DNA of 64,000 nucleotides from Thalassovita sp. (GCF_963691685.1 NZ_OY829290.1:2976001-3040000); one strand, 5' to 3'; shown: positions 1 to 9,553, counted from the first letter of the stretch. The notes: generated from the letters alone by a model not told the origin. Numbers and translations are program-made.

Positions 1-1714
1 TCTGCCACATCGTGGTGTAGCCGGATTCATCCAGGATCATTTCGGCCAATTCGATATGGCTCAGATCCTCATCCCCGGCCAGACGGCCCCAGCGGTCAAT
101 ATTGTCGACCAGCAGCGCCAGCTCTTTGGCGCCTTTGCCACCGATCCCCTTGTCCTGCAGCAACAGGCGGGCGCCTTCCACCAAGGGCACGCCGTTCTGA
201 CGCGCCGCCATCTGGATCTTCTGCTGTGCCTTGTCGCCAAGGCCGCGCTTGGGCGTGTTCACGATCCGCTCAAACGCCAGGTCATCCGCAGGTGAGGTCA
301 CCACACGGAAATAGGCCATGGCATCGCGGATCTCCATCCGCTCATAAAAACGTGGGCCGCCGATGACGCGATACGGCAAGCCGATGGTCAGGAAACGGTC
401 CTCAAAGGCGCGCATCTGATGTGAGGCGCGCACAAGGATCGCCACCTCATCCAACCCATGTGGGCGGACACCGCGCGCACCTTTTTGGCCGGCCTCAATC
501 TCTTCTCCGATCCAGCGCGCCTCTTCCTCACCGTCCCAATGGCCGATGAGCCGCACCTTTTCGCCGTCGCCCTGATCCGTCCAAAGGGTTTTGCCCAAAC
601 GGTTTGAGTTGCCCTGAATAACGCCTGAGGCCGCCGCCAGAATATGTGAGGTTGAACGGTAGTTCTGTTCCAGACGGATCACTTCGGCGCCGGGAAAATC
701 CTTTTCAAACCGCAGGATATTGCCCACTTCGGCGCCGCGCCAGCCATAGATCGACTGGTCATCATCGCCCACACAGCAGATGTTTTTATGCCCGCCCGCC
801 AGAAGCCGCAGCCACAGATACTGGGCCACGTTGGTATCCTGATACTCATCCACCAGAATGTATTTGAAGCGGCGGCGATACTGTTCCAGTAGATCCGGGT
901 AGCGCTGGAAGATCGACACCACATGCAAGAGCAGATCGCCGAAATCGCAGGCGTTCAGCTCGATCAATCGGCGCTGATACTGTTTGTAGAGCTCAATGCC
1001 CCGATTGTTGAACGCCGCCGCCTCAGAGGTCGGCACCTGTTCCGGCGTCCAGGCGCGGTTTTTCCAGTGATCAATCACCCCCGAAAGCTGCCGCGCCGGC
1101 CAGCGTTTGACATCCATGCCCGCCGCTTCGATCAGCTGTTTCAGCAGACGGTTCTGATCGTCGGTGTCCAGAATCGTGAAATTGCTTTTCAGATGGTTCG
1201 GGATCGCGGCCGGGGCAAACGGCTGGCCCGTCAGATCTTCCAACACATCATCCTGCTGAGCCGCCGCCTGCGCCGTAGTCTGGGCCGCAGCCAGGGGATC
1301 CTCCCCCCCCGCGCCCAGCGCCAGTTCCAGCGTCACCAGTTCCGCATGGCGGCGCAGCAGTTTCACACAGATCGAATGGAAGGTGCCCAGCCAGGGCATC
1401 CCCTCCACCGTCTGGCCCAGCAGCCGGCCCACCCGCTCTTTCATTTCGCGTGCGGCCTTGTTGGTAAAGGTGACCGACAGAATCTCATGCGGGCCCGCGC
1501 GGCCGGTGTTCAGCAGATGCACAATCCGCGTGGTCAGCGCCTTGGTTTTGCCGGTGCCCGCGCCTGCCAGCATCAGCACCGGACCATCCAGCGCCTCCAC
1601 CGCGGCGCGCTGCGCCGGGTTCAACTCATCCAGGTAAGGGGCGGGACGCGCGGCCATGGCACGTTGAGACAGCGAAGCGCCTTCGAAGGCATCGAATTCA
1701 TCATAGTCGGTCAT
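1..1714 (-). CDS. uvrD: ATP-dependent DNA helicase UvrD/PcrA (3' end outside window)
   Basis: Superfamily 1A 3'-5' helicase acting in nucleotide excision and mismatch repair. The visible 571 codons begin at an ATG (1714-1712, minus strand) and run off the left edge, so the C-terminus is missing. In order they show a Q motif (LNPAQRAAV, near residue 31), Walker A (AGAGTGKT, near 50), motif Ia (FTNKAAREMKER), motif II (DEYQDTN), motif III (DDDQSIYGWRGA) and motif IV (QNYRS). An insertion of roughly 30 residues rich in Ala and Gln lies between motifs Ia/Ib and the 1B domain. A LexA-type box sits 42 bp upstream, so SOS induction is likely. The family assignment is secure; UvrD versus PcrA is a naming matter. 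Confidence 0.95.
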   Translation of the reverse strand, partial: MTDYDEFDAFEGASLSQRAMAARPAPYLDELNPAQRAAVEALDGPVLMLAGAGTGKTKALTTRIVHLLNTGRAGPHEILSVTFTNKAAREMKERVGRLLGQTVEGMPWLGTFHSICVKLLRRHAELVTLELALGAGGEDPLAAAQTTAQAAAQQDDVLEDLTGQPFAPAAIPNHLKSNFTILDTDDQNRLLKQLIEAAGMDVKRWPARQLSGVIDHWKNRAWTPEQVPTSEAAAFNNRGIELYKQYQRRLIELNACDFGDLLLHVVSIFQRYPDLLEQYRRRFKYILVDEYQDTNVAQYLWLRLLAGGHKNICCVGDDDQSIYGWRGAEVGNILRFEKDFPGAEVIRLEQNYRSTSHILAAASGVIQGNSNRLGKTLWTDQGDGEKVRLIGHWDGEEEARWIGEEIEAGQKGARGVRPHGLDEVAILVRASHQMRAFEDRFLTIGLPYRVIGGPRFYERMEIRDAMAYFRVVTSPADDLAFERIVNTPKRGLGDKAQQKIQMAARQNGVPLVEGARLLLQDKGIGGKGAKELALLVDNIDRWGRLAGDEDLSHIELAEMILDESGYTTMWQ

Positions 1715-1755
1715 GGTGCGATCCTAACGTGATTCAGCCGCCGCGAAAAGAGGAC

Positions 1756-1770
1756 GTTCGCAGAATGTTC
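1756..1770 (-). promoter_or_regulatory. SOS box (LexA site) upstream of uvrD
   Basis: GTTC at 1756-1759 and GTTC at 1767-1770 are separated by exactly seven bases. GTTC-N7-GTTC is the direct-repeat LexA operator known from alphaproteobacteria such as Rhodobacter and Caulobacter. The site ends 42 bp before the uvrD start codon, a usual distance for a promoter-overlapping operator. It is also about 140 bp from the divergent diguanylate cyclase gene. Confidence 0.7.
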
Positions 1771-1909
1771 GCATCCCACCGCAAGGGCACAACTGACTAA
1801 AATCCGCTGTAGTTTGACGCGAAATCCACACGGTTTCGCGCTGGTGTTAACGGTTTGGAAAGCCCCCCCCAGTCAAGGTGAGGCCGGGGATACCAGGAAG
1901 GGGCGGAAG

Positions 1910-3904
1910 ATGGCCAAACCACTCACTTATTATATGCAACAGATCAGGCGTGCGGTCCTGGCACTTGGCTTTGTGGCGCTGATCACCGCGGTGGCGCTGC
2001 TGGCGGTGTTGAAAGCGCCCGGCCCGATTGTTGATCGGTTGATTGAGGATGACATCCGCGCCCAATCCGTTTTGTGGCAGCGTCAGGTGATCCTGCAGTT
2101 GGACGATGCGGAACACAGTTTTGAAACCGCCACCGTCAGCGAACATGATCGTCATTTCCTGTTGCTGATGGTCGAAGCCTCGGACGTGTTCCGCTTTCAT
2201 CTTTTTGACAAAACCGGCCATGTTTTCTGGTCCACCGATACCAGCAAGATCGGCCTGGATGAAGAACGCCCCTATTTCCGCGAATTTGTGGCGCAGGGGC
2301 AGGTCTATTATGTCGATGAGGTGCAAACTGGCGCGGAGATCCAGGCGGCCCACGCCGGCCATGACGCACATGATCCAAACCATGCCGAACCCCTGATCCA
2401 CCCCGACGCCTATGAAGAGCGGCATGTCGCCAAAATCTCAGTCCCTTACCTGCACAACGGGCAGTTTGACGGCGCGATTGAGTTCTATTCGGATATTACT
2501 GAGCTGCGCAGTTCTTTCATTGCGCGGGTGCGGCTGATGTTGGCGATCATCGCCGCTGTGGTGCTCAGCACCATGACCATCGCCGGTCTGGCCCTGCACC
2601 GCGCCAACCGCAGAAATGTCGCCCAGCTGAACCTCAGCAATGCCAAAGAACGAGACATCGTTGACAAACAGCTGCGCCTTGCCCGCGAAGTGCAGCTATT
2701 GGGGGAGCTGAACGAATGGCTGCAGTCCAGCCACTCGCTGGAGGAACCGTTCCAGATGGTCGCGCGTTTCATGACCCATATCCTGCCCAATGCGGAGGGC
2801 AGCGTTTACGTCTATTCCAACTCCCGCGATGTGTTGGAGGGCTGTGGCAAATGGAACGGCGGTGAGGTCAAAGCGCAGATCCACCCGGAGGAATGCTGGG
2901 GCTTGCGCCGCGGCCGCACCTATGAATTTGGCGCCTCAGAGGTGGACTTCACCTGCGATCACGCCGAACCTCATGATGGCCGCCCCTATTACTGCTTTCC
3001 CATTCTGGCCCATGGCGAAACCGTCGGGCTGATGCATCTGCGCGCCGTTGCCGGAAAAGAACGGGCTTTCCGAAGCAACAAGAAACTGGCCCAGATGTGT
3101 GCAGAACAGCTGTCCATGGCGATCGCCAATGTGCGGATGCGGGATCAGCTGCAGGATCAGTCGGTACGCGACCCGCTGACCGGGCTGTTCAACCGCCGCC
3201 ATATGACCGAATGCCTGCGCAAGGCAATCAACAACAGCCAGAACACCGGCGTGCCGCTGAGCCTCATCGCGGTGGATGTGGACCACTTCAAAAAGTTCAA
3301 TGACAACCATGGCCACGACGCAGGTGATATGATCCTGCGCGCCGTGGGCACCGCATTGGAAAAGGCCTGCGATGGCGATCAGGTCGCCTGCCGTATGGGC
3401 GGCGAGGAGTTTACGCTGATACTGCCCGGGGTGAAAAACGCTGATGTGTTGCGCAAGGCCGAACATCTGCGCAAAGCGGTCGAAGCGATCTCACTGCGCT
3501 ACGGCGAGAAAACACTGCCGACGGTCACCATTTCGCTGGGCGTTTCGCACTATCCGCAGCATGGCACCCTGCCGCAGGAGCTGATGCGCTGCGCCGACGA
3601 AGCGCTCTACGCCGCCAAGGCCAAAGGTCGCAATCAGGTCCGGCTGGCCAACACGGTGAGCCCCAGCCCCCGCGATCCATCCGCGCAAGTGGCGGAAGAG
3701 GACGCCACTGTGGCTGAGTTAAACACCACCCCATCTGCTCAAATGCCTGACCCGTCGAACGAGTCGCTGGCGGAAACTTGGGACAGAGATCTGGCCGCCG
3801 ATCGTGCCGCCACTTCGGAAGCGTCAAGTGGTGAGGACGCGACGGAGCCAGCCCCGTCGGATCAAGAGGAGGGCCACAAAGCCGGCAATGTGGCGGCCCG
3901 TTGA
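1910..3904 (+). CDS. membrane sensor diguanylate cyclase (GAF-GGDEF)
   Basis: Predicted to make cyclic di-GMP from two GTP. The 664-residue protein has a first membrane segment (about 15-35), a periplasmic sensor region (36-205), a second membrane segment (207-229), a coiled stretch, a GAF-like domain (about 265-415) and a GGDEF domain (about 418-580). The cyclase entry motif DPLTGLFNRR lies at 421-430 and the active-site GGEEF at 497-501. No RxxD inhibitory site lies in front of GGEEF, so product inhibition through the I-site is unlikely. The periplasmic loop carries a His-rich run (His148, 151, 154, 158, 164, 172) that could bind metal. The ATG at 1910 has a purine-rich RBS (AGGAAGGGGCGGA); an upstream TTG in frame is less likely. 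The C-terminal 80 residues are low-complexity and acidic. Confidence 0.88.
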   Translation: MAKPLTYYMQQIRRAVLALGFVALITAVALLAVLKAPGPIVDRLIEDDIRAQSVLWQRQVILQLDDAEHSFETATVSEHDRHFLLLMVEASDVFRFHLFDKTGHVFWSTDTSKIGLDEERPYFREFVAQGQVYYVDEVQTGAEIQAAHAGHDAHDPNHAEPLIHPDAYEERHVAKISVPYLHNGQFDGAIEFYSDITELRSSFIARVRLMLAIIAAVVLSTMTIAGLALHRANRRNVAQLNLSNAKERDIVDKQLRLAREVQLLGELNEWLQSSHSLEEPFQMVARFMTHILPNAEGSVYVYSNSRDVLEGCGKWNGGEVKAQIHPEECWGLRRGRTYEFGASEVDFTCDHAEPHDGRPYYCFPILAHGETVGLMHLRAVAGKERAFRSNKKLAQMCAEQLSMAIANVRMRDQLQDQSVRDPLTGLFNRRHMTECLRKAINNSQNTGVPLSLIAVDVDHFKKFNDNHGHDAGDMILRAVGTALEKACDGDQVACRMGGEEFTLILPGVKNADVLRKAEHLRKAVEAISLRYGEKTLPTVTISLGVSHYPQHGTLPQELMRCADEALYAAKAKGRNQVRLANTVSPSPRDPSAQVAEEDATVAELNTTPSAQMPDPSNESLAETWDRDLAADRAATSEASSGEDATEPAPSDQEEGHKAGNVAAR

Positions 3905-3995
3905 GTTCCACGTACGCGAAACTGGCAACATCCGTCGGGCGTTTGAGGCGCAATCAAGTCTGGACAATCCCCTGCGCAGCTTTGCAAATACCGGC

Positions 3996-5129
3996 ATGGA
4001 TCTGCATCAACGCTACCCCGCCCTCTCTGACCTGAAAGCAAAGGCGCAAAAACGTCTGCCCTGGTTTGTCTTTGAATACCTCGACAGCGCCACCGGGGAG
4101 GAGCGCACGCAGCTGCGCAACCGTCATGGGTTGGATGCGGTGCAGCTGATGCCCTCGATCCTGCATGGCGAACAAGAGGTAGATCTTTCGGTCGATCTCT
4201 TTGGGCAACGCCATCCCCTGCCCTTTGGTGTCTCACCCGTTGGCATGTCCGGTCTGTTCTGGCCCAACGCCGAACGGCTGCTGGCCGCCGCCGCCACCCG
4301 GCACGGGCTGCCCTATGGGCTGTCGACCGTGGCCAGCCGCACACCTGAGGAGGTAGGCGATTGCCTGAACGGCAATGGTTGGTTCCAGATTTACCCGCCG
4401 CGCGATCCTGAGATCCGCGCCGATATGTTGAAACGGGCGCGCGATGCAGGTTTCACCACCTTGGTTCTGACCGTGGATGTGCCGGTGGCCAGTCGCCGTG
4501 AACGGCAGGTTCGTTCGGGCCTAACCAGCCCGCCACGGCTGACCCCGCGTCTGCTGGCGCAGGTGGCCCGCTGCCCGGCCTGGGCCATGGGCATGGCGAA
4601 AATGGGCATGCCGCGGATGCGGCTGATCGATGGCTATGCGGATAAGGCGACCGGGCTCAGCTCCACCGAACATGTTGGCTACCTGCTGCGTACCTCCCCG
4701 GATTGGACCTATCTGCAGGCCCTGCGCGATGCCTGGGACGGCCCGCTTGTGGTCAAAGGTGTGATGGATGCGCGCGACGTGAAACCGCTGGAAGCGGCAG
4801 GCGTTGATGGCATCTGGGTCTCAAATCACGCCGGGCGCCAGTTTGACGCCGCCCCGGCCAGCATCGATGTGCTGCCCGCCATCCGCGCGGAAACCAAGCT
4901 GCCGGTGATCTTTGACAGCGGCGTCGAAGGCGGCCTCGATATCTGCCGCGCTGTCGCTTTAGGCGCAGATTTTGTCATGTTGGGGCGGGCATGGCATTAT
5001 GCACTTGGGGCATTAGGGGCAAAAGGACCGGATCATCTGGTGGATCTGCTGCGCCGCGATCTGTTGGCCAACATGGGGCAAATGGGGGCCAAAACACTGA
5101 CAGACCTGCCGCAACGGCAGCTACGCTGA
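3996..5129 (+). CDS. FMN-dependent alpha-hydroxy acid dehydrogenase (L-lactate dehydrogenase-like)
   Basis: 377 residues of the LldD/glycolate oxidase TIM-barrel family, which oxidises L-2-hydroxyacids such as lactate with FMN and usually feeds electrons to the quinone pool. Visible family features are the N-terminal YLDSATGEE segment, FGVSPVGMSGLFW for the flavin phosphate, LTVDVPVASRRER, the strand LVVKGVMDARD with the FMN-contacting Lys, the catalytic His/Arg motif SNHAGRQ (the second Gly of the common SNHGGRQ is Ala here), and the GADFVMLGRAW phosphate loop. The start is placed at the ATG giving MDLHQRYP, which fits the family N-terminus. An upstream in-frame start would overlap the diguanylate cyclase gene. 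The precise substrate (lactate, mandelate, glycolate) cannot be told. Confidence 0.88.
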   Translation: MDLHQRYPALSDLKAKAQKRLPWFVFEYLDSATGEERTQLRNRHGLDAVQLMPSILHGEQEVDLSVDLFGQRHPLPFGVSPVGMSGLFWPNAERLLAAAATRHGLPYGLSTVASRTPEEVGDCLNGNGWFQIYPPRDPEIRADMLKRARDAGFTTLVLTVDVPVASRRERQVRSGLTSPPRLTPRLLAQVARCPAWAMGMAKMGMPRMRLIDGYADKATGLSSTEHVGYLLRTSPDWTYLQALRDAWDGPLVVKGVMDARDVKPLEAAGVDGIWVSNHAGRQFDAAPASIDVLPAIRAETKLPVIFDSGVEGGLDICRAVALGADFVMLGRAWHYALGALGAKGPDHLVDLLRRDLLANMGQMGAKTLTDLPQRQLR

Positions 5130-5348
5130 GGCGCAGCATTTCCCGATAGGTGACTCGCAGATTCGGAATTAGATCATGCATAAATGCAAAACCGGAGGCG
5201 CCAAAATGTGTCAACACAAGCAAGTTTATCGCTAACATGATTTTTTTGGTCACCTAAAGTGACCGATAGCGCCCAAAACTGTTGCGCTGCAATGCAGCGA
5301 CATGCCAAGCACTGTCACAGTAATTTCACGGACCGCGGGAGGTGCGCC

Positions 5349-8300
5349 ATGACCGAGATGACCGACGTCACAGCAACTGAGTTCAACAAGATCCTGATCG
5401 CAAACCGGGGCGAGATTGCCATCCGGATCATGCGGGCAGCCAACGAGCTTGGGAAAAAGACCGTGGCGGTCTTTGCCGAAGAGGACAAATTGGGGCTGCA
5501 TCGCTTCAAGGCGGATGAAGCTTACCGCATCGGTGAAGGCCTGGGCCCTGTGGCCGCCTACCTGTCGATTGATGAGATCATCCGCGTTGCCAAGGAATGC
5601 GGCGCGGACGCGATCCACCCGGGTTATGGCCTGCTGTCGGAAAACCCCGACTTCGTCGACGCCTGCGCCGCAAATGGCATCACCTTCATCGGCCCCAAGG
5701 CAGAAACCATGCGCGCGCTCGGTGATAAGGCCAGCGCCCGTAAGGTTGCGATCACCGCAGATGTGCCGGTCATCCCCGCCACCGAGGTGCTGGACGACGA
5801 TATGGAGGCGATCAAGAAAGAGGCCGCTGAAATCGGCTACCCCCTGATGCTGAAAGCCAGCTGGGGCGGCGGCGGACGCGGCATGCGCCCGATCCTCAGC
5901 GAGGATGAGCTGGAAGAAAAGGTGCTGGAAGGCCGCCGTGAGGCCGAAGCGGCCTTTGGCAATGGTGAGGGCTATCTGGAAAAGATGATCACCCGTGCCC
6001 GCCACGTTGAGGTGCAGATCCTCGGCGACAGCCACGGTGAGATTTACCATCTTTGGGAACGGGATTGTTCGGTCCAGCGCCGCAACCAGAAAGTGGTTGA
6101 GCGCGCCCCGGCCCCCTACCTGACAGAAGAACAGCGCACCGAGCTTTGTGATCTGGGCCGCAAGATCTGCGCCCATGTGAACTATGAATGCGCTGGCACC
6201 GTTGAGTTCCTGATGGATATGAACACCGGCAAGTTCTATTTCATCGAGGTGAACCCCCGGGTGCAGGTGGAACACACCGTCACCGAAGAAGTCACCGGCA
6301 TCGACATTGTGCAGGCGCAGATCAAGATCGCCGAAGGCAAGACATTGGCCGAGGCCACCGGCAAGAACAGCCAGGATGAAATCCGTCTGAACGGCCATGC
6401 GCTGCAGACCCGGATCACCACCGAGGATCCGCAGAACAACTTCATCCCCGACTATGGCCGTATCACCGCCTATCGCTCGGCCACGGGCATGGGCATCCGT
6501 CTGGACGGAGGCACCGCCTATTCGGGCGGGGTGATCACCCGCTACTATGACTCGCTGCTGGTCAAGGTCACCGCCTGGGCCCCAACGCCCGAGGCGGCGA
6601 TCCACCGGATGGACCGGGCGCTGCGCGAATTCCGTATTCGCGGCGTGTCGACCAACATCGCCTTTGTGGAAAACCTGCTGAAGCACCCGACCTTCCTCAG
6701 CAATGAATACACCACCAAGTTCATCGACGAGTCGACCGATCTCTTCAACTTCAAGAAACGGCGCGACCGTGGCACCAAGGTTCTGACCTATATCGCCGAC
6801 ATTTCGGTCAACGGTCACCCTGAGACAGAGGGCCGCCCTGCCCCGGCTGAGGATCTGAAACTGCCAAAACCGCCCGCCCACGGCGATGAGATCCCGGCCG
6901 GCACCCGCAACCTGCTGGAAGCCGAAGGCCCGAAAGCCGTTGCCGACTGGATGCTGGCGCAGAAGAAGCTGCTGCTGACCGACACCACCATGCGCGATGG
7001 CCACCAGTCGCTGCTGGCGACCCGGATGCGTTCGATCGATATGATCCGTGTGGCGCCCAGCTACGCCGCCAACCTGCCCGAGCTGTTCTCGGTCGAGTGT
7101 TGGGGTGGCGCAACCTTTGATGTGGCCTATCGCTTCCTGCAGGAATGCCCGTGGCAGCGTCTGCGCGACCTGCGCAGCCGCATGCCCAACCTGATGACCC
7201 AGATGCTGCTGCGCGCCTCAAACGGGGTGGGTTACACCAACTACCCTGACAATGTGGTGCAAAGCTTTGTGGCGGAGGCCGCCAGAGGCATCGACGTGTT
7301 CCGCGTGTTTGACAGCCTGAACTGGGTGGAAAACATGCGCGTGGCGATGGATGCGGTGAATGAGGCGGGCAAGGTCTGCGAAGGCACGATCTGCTACACC
7401 GGCGATATTCTGGATCCGAACCGCGCCAAGTATGACCTGAAATACTACGTCAACATGGGCAAGGAACTGGAAGCCGCCGGCGCCCATGTGCTGGGCCTGA
7501 AGGATATGGCAGGCCTGCTGAAACCGGCCGCCGCCCGTCAACTGGTCAAAGCCCTGAAAGAAGAGCTGTCCATACCAGTACATTTCCACACCCATGACAC
7601 CTCGGGCATTGCCGGGGCCACCATTCTGGCCGCCGCAGATGCGGGTGTTGATGCTGTGGATGCGGCGATGGATGCCTTCTCGGGCGGGACGTCGCAGCCC
7701 TGCCTTGGCTCCATCGTGGAAGCGCTGGCCAACACCGACCGGGACACCGGTATCGACATTGGCCGCATCCGTGAGGTCAGCAATTACTGGGAACAGGTGC
7801 GCGCGCAATACACCGCCTTTGAAAGCGGTCTGGCGGCCCCGGCGTCTGAGGTTTACCTGCACGAAATGCCCGGCGGTCAGTTCACCAACCTCAAGGCGCA
7901 GGCGCGCTCGCTGGGGTTGGAGGAACGCTGGCATGAGGTGGCGCAGATGTATGCTGACGCCAACCAGATGTTTGGTGACATCGTGAAGGTGACGCCTTCG
8001 TCCAAGGTGGTCGGCGACATGGCACTGATGATGGTCAGCCAGGGCCTGACCCGCGCCGACGTCGAGGACCCAACCAAAGACGTGGCCTTCCCCGACTCGG
8101 TTGTGGATATGATGCGCGGCAATCTGGGCCAGCCTCCGGGTGGTTTTCCCGCCGGCATCGTGGCCAAAGCGCTGAAAGGCGATGCGCCCAACACCGACCG
8201 CCCCGGCGCGCATCTGGCGCCCGTGGATCTGGAAGAGGTCCGCGCACAGGTCAGCGCCGATCTGGACGGGTTTGAGGTGGATGATGAGGATCTGAACGGC

Positions 8301-8810
8301 TACCTGATGTATCCCAAGGTCTTCATGGATTACATGGGCCGTCACCGTCAGTACGGCCCGGTCCGGACCTTGCCGACCAAGACCTTCTTCTACGGGATGG
8401 AACCGGGTGATGAGATCACCGCCGAGATCGATCCGGGCAAGACGCTGGAAATCCGCCTGCAGGCCATTGGCGAGACCGATGAAAACGGCGAAGTGAAGGT
8501 GTTCTTTGAACTGAACGGCCAGCCGCGGGTGATCCGCGTGCCGAACCGTCTGGTGAAATCCGCCACCGCCGCCCGCCCCAAGGCCGAACTGGGCAACCAG
8601 AACCACATCGGCGCACCGATGCCGGGTGTTGTGGCCTCAGTCGGCGTCTCGGTCGGTCAGGAAGTGCATGAGGGCGACCTGTTGCTGACCATCGAGGCGA
8701 TGAAGATGGAAACCGGCATTCACGCTGAACGCGACGCGGTTGTGAAAGCCGTGCACGTGCAGCCCGGCGGTCAGATTGACGCCAAGGACCTGCTGGTCGA
8801 ACTGGAGTAA
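5349..8810 (+). CDS. pyc: pyruvate carboxylase
   Basis: Biotin enzyme converting pyruvate, bicarbonate and ATP to oxaloacetate, the main anaplerotic step. The single 1153-residue chain is of the usual length. It shows the biotin carboxylase N-terminus (KILIANRGEIAIRI), an ATP-grasp loop (KASWGGGGRGMRP), the catalytic EVNPRVQVEHTVTE, the carboxyltransferase start (LLTDTTMRDGHQSLLATR), the FHTHDTSG metal site region, and a C-terminal biotinyl domain with the biotinylated Lys in EAMKMETG. The ATG at 5349 follows an excellent RBS (GGGAGGT); a GTG 90 bases upstream is not needed. The 220-bp upstream gap is AT-rich near 5215-5270 and should hold the promoter. A strong terminator follows. Confidence 0.97.
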   Translation: MTEMTDVTATEFNKILIANRGEIAIRIMRAANELGKKTVAVFAEEDKLGLHRFKADEAYRIGEGLGPVAAYLSIDEIIRVAKECGADAIHPGYGLLSENPDFVDACAANGITFIGPKAETMRALGDKASARKVAITADVPVIPATEVLDDDMEAIKKEAAEIGYPLMLKASWGGGGRGMRPILSEDELEEKVLEGRREAEAAFGNGEGYLEKMITRARHVEVQILGDSHGEIYHLWERDCSVQRRNQKVVERAPAPYLTEEQRTELCDLGRKICAHVNYECAGTVEFLMDMNTGKFYFIEVNPRVQVEHTVTEEVTGIDIVQAQIKIAEGKTLAEATGKNSQDEIRLNGHALQTRITTEDPQNNFIPDYGRITAYRSATGMGIRLDGGTAYSGGVITRYYDSLLVKVTAWAPTPEAAIHRMDRALREFRIRGVSTNIAFVENLLKHPTFLSNEYTTKFIDESTDLFNFKKRRDRGTKVLTYIADISVNGHPETEGRPAPAEDLKLPKPPAHGDEIPAGTRNLLEAEGPKAVADWMLAQKKLLLTDTTMRDGHQSLLATRMRSIDMIRVAPSYAANLPELFSVECWGGATFDVAYRFLQECPWQRLRDLRSRMPNLMTQMLLRASNGVGYTNYPDNVVQSFVAEAARGIDVFRVFDSLNWVENMRVAMDAVNEAGKVCEGTICYTGDILDPNRAKYDLKYYVNMGKELEAAGAHVLGLKDMAGLLKPAAARQLVKALKEELSIPVHFHTHDTSGIAGATILAAADAGVDAVDAAMDAFSGGTSQPCLGSIVEALANTDRDTGIDIGRIREVSNYWEQVRAQYTAFESGLAAPASEVYLHEMPGGQFTNLKAQARSLGLEERWHEVAQMYADANQMFGDIVKVTPSSKVVGDMALMMVSQGLTRADVEDPTKDVAFPDSVVDMMRGNLGQPPGGFPAGIVAKALKGDAPNTDRPGAHLAPVDLEEVRAQVSADLDGFEVDDEDLNGYLMYPKVFMDYMGRHRQYGPVRTLPTKTFFYGMEPGDEITAEIDPGKTLEIRLQAIGETDENGEVKVFFELNGQPRVIRVPNRLVKSATAARPKAELGNQNHIGAPMPGVVASVGVSVGQEVHEGDLLLTIEAMKMETGIHAERDAVVKAVHVQPGGQIDAKDLLVELE

Positions 8811-8840
8811 TCCACGCGCCTAGCGCGCATTGACATCAGG

Positions 8841-8873
8841 AAAATCGCGGGTCACGGTGCCCGCGATTTTTTT
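8841..8873 (+). terminator. rho-independent terminator of pyc
   Basis: Perfect 11-bp stem AAAATCGCGGG (8841-8851) and CCCGCGATTTT (8860-8870) around an 8-base loop, ending in a run of seven T. It lies 31 bp after the pyc stop codon and only 18 bp before the next gene's chosen start. Confidence 0.9.
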
Positions 8874-8891
8874 ATGTATTGGATGACCATT

Positions 8892-9395
8892 ATGCTGCGA
8901 TCTCTTGCGCTGTCCCTCACCCTCTCCCTCAGCTGTGCGCTTAGCCCCCAGGGCGCACTGGCGCTGGATACCACCGTCAACACCAGTTCAGACAACAAGG
9001 AGATGGTACAGGCCATCGTGGAGGCCCGCGCGACCCTGGACACGATCCTGGCGCGCGTGCCTGTGGCCAATGGCACCTACCCCGACGCCTTGACCCTGAA
9101 GGTTGCGGTGCCTGTGAATGCAGACGGGATTGAGAACGAAAACATCTGGGTCCGCGGCGTGCGGCCCGAAGGCGGCGATGCCTTCACGGCCGTTTACGCC
9201 AACCACCCGCGGGACATCAAAGGCGCCCAGATCGGTGACGCGCTGCACTTTGAGCATGCGCAGATCATCGACTGGGCTGTGCCCTCTTACGGCAAGTTCT
9301 ATGGCCATTACACCACCCGGGTTTTGCTGCCGCAGCTGTCCGAGGAAGATGCCGCCTATATGCGCAATATTCTGCACGCCACCCCCATGCCCTAG
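8892..9395 (+). CDS. exported DUF2314 family protein
   Basis: 167-residue secreted or periplasmic protein. A signal peptide (MLRSLALSLTLSLSCALS then an ALA-like cleavage site near residue 25) precedes one domain that matches the DUF2314 pattern. It has G-x-x-I-G-D-A-L-x-F followed by IIDWAVPS, then YGKFYGHYTTRVLL, where the DW and the G-x-[YF]-T-x-R segment are typical. No enzymatic function is known for this family. The start is uncertain: the ATG at 8883 is in frame, but GGA at 8881-8883 spaces better to 8892. The gene begins almost on top of the pyc terminator, so its own promoter would have to overlap that hairpin, or it depends on read-through. Confidence 0.65.
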   Translation: MLRSLALSLTLSLSCALSPQGALALDTTVNTSSDNKEMVQAIVEARATLDTILARVPVANGTYPDALTLKVAVPVNADGIENENIWVRGVRPEGGDAFTAVYANHPRDIKGAQIGDALHFEHAQIIDWAVPSYGKFYGHYTTRVLLPQLSEEDAAYMRNILHATPMP

Positions 9396-9409
9396 GCCCT
9401 AGGCCCTAG
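9389..9409 (+). repeat. short tandem repeat, three copies of GCCCTAG
   Basis: Three perfect 7-bp units lie head to tail. The first supplies the stop codon of the DUF2314 gene (TAG at 9393-9395). Each unit contains CCTAGG, a self-complementary hexamer. It could arise by strand slippage; no role is evident. Confidence 0.8.
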
Positions 9410-9553
9410 GCACATGTGGCGGCTCCGGACCGCAGTGGCGAACAGGCTAACCTAAGGGCAGCGCAGCGCCAAAGCGGCCATTAACGCTGGCCTGCCCTGA
9501 AACTTTGCGCCACGCTTCGCCCCGATTGAAGTGTTTCACAGCCGGAGAGCCCC

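Noticed and set aside
1814..1909. Upstream TTG start for the diguanylate cyclase
   Set aside because: It adds 32 residues before the first membrane helix and has no RBS, whereas the ATG at 1910 has a purine-rich site.
5250..7004. Long open frame on the minus strand under pyruvate carboxylase (584 codons)
   Set aside because: It is the antisense shadow of pyc, common in GC-rich genes. It has no RBS and no recognisable domain, while the plus strand encodes an unmistakable enzyme.
7218..8606. Second long minus-strand frame under pyc (462 codons)
   Set aside because: Same reason: His/Gly-rich shadow translation with no domain, opposite to the carboxyltransferase and biotinyl parts.
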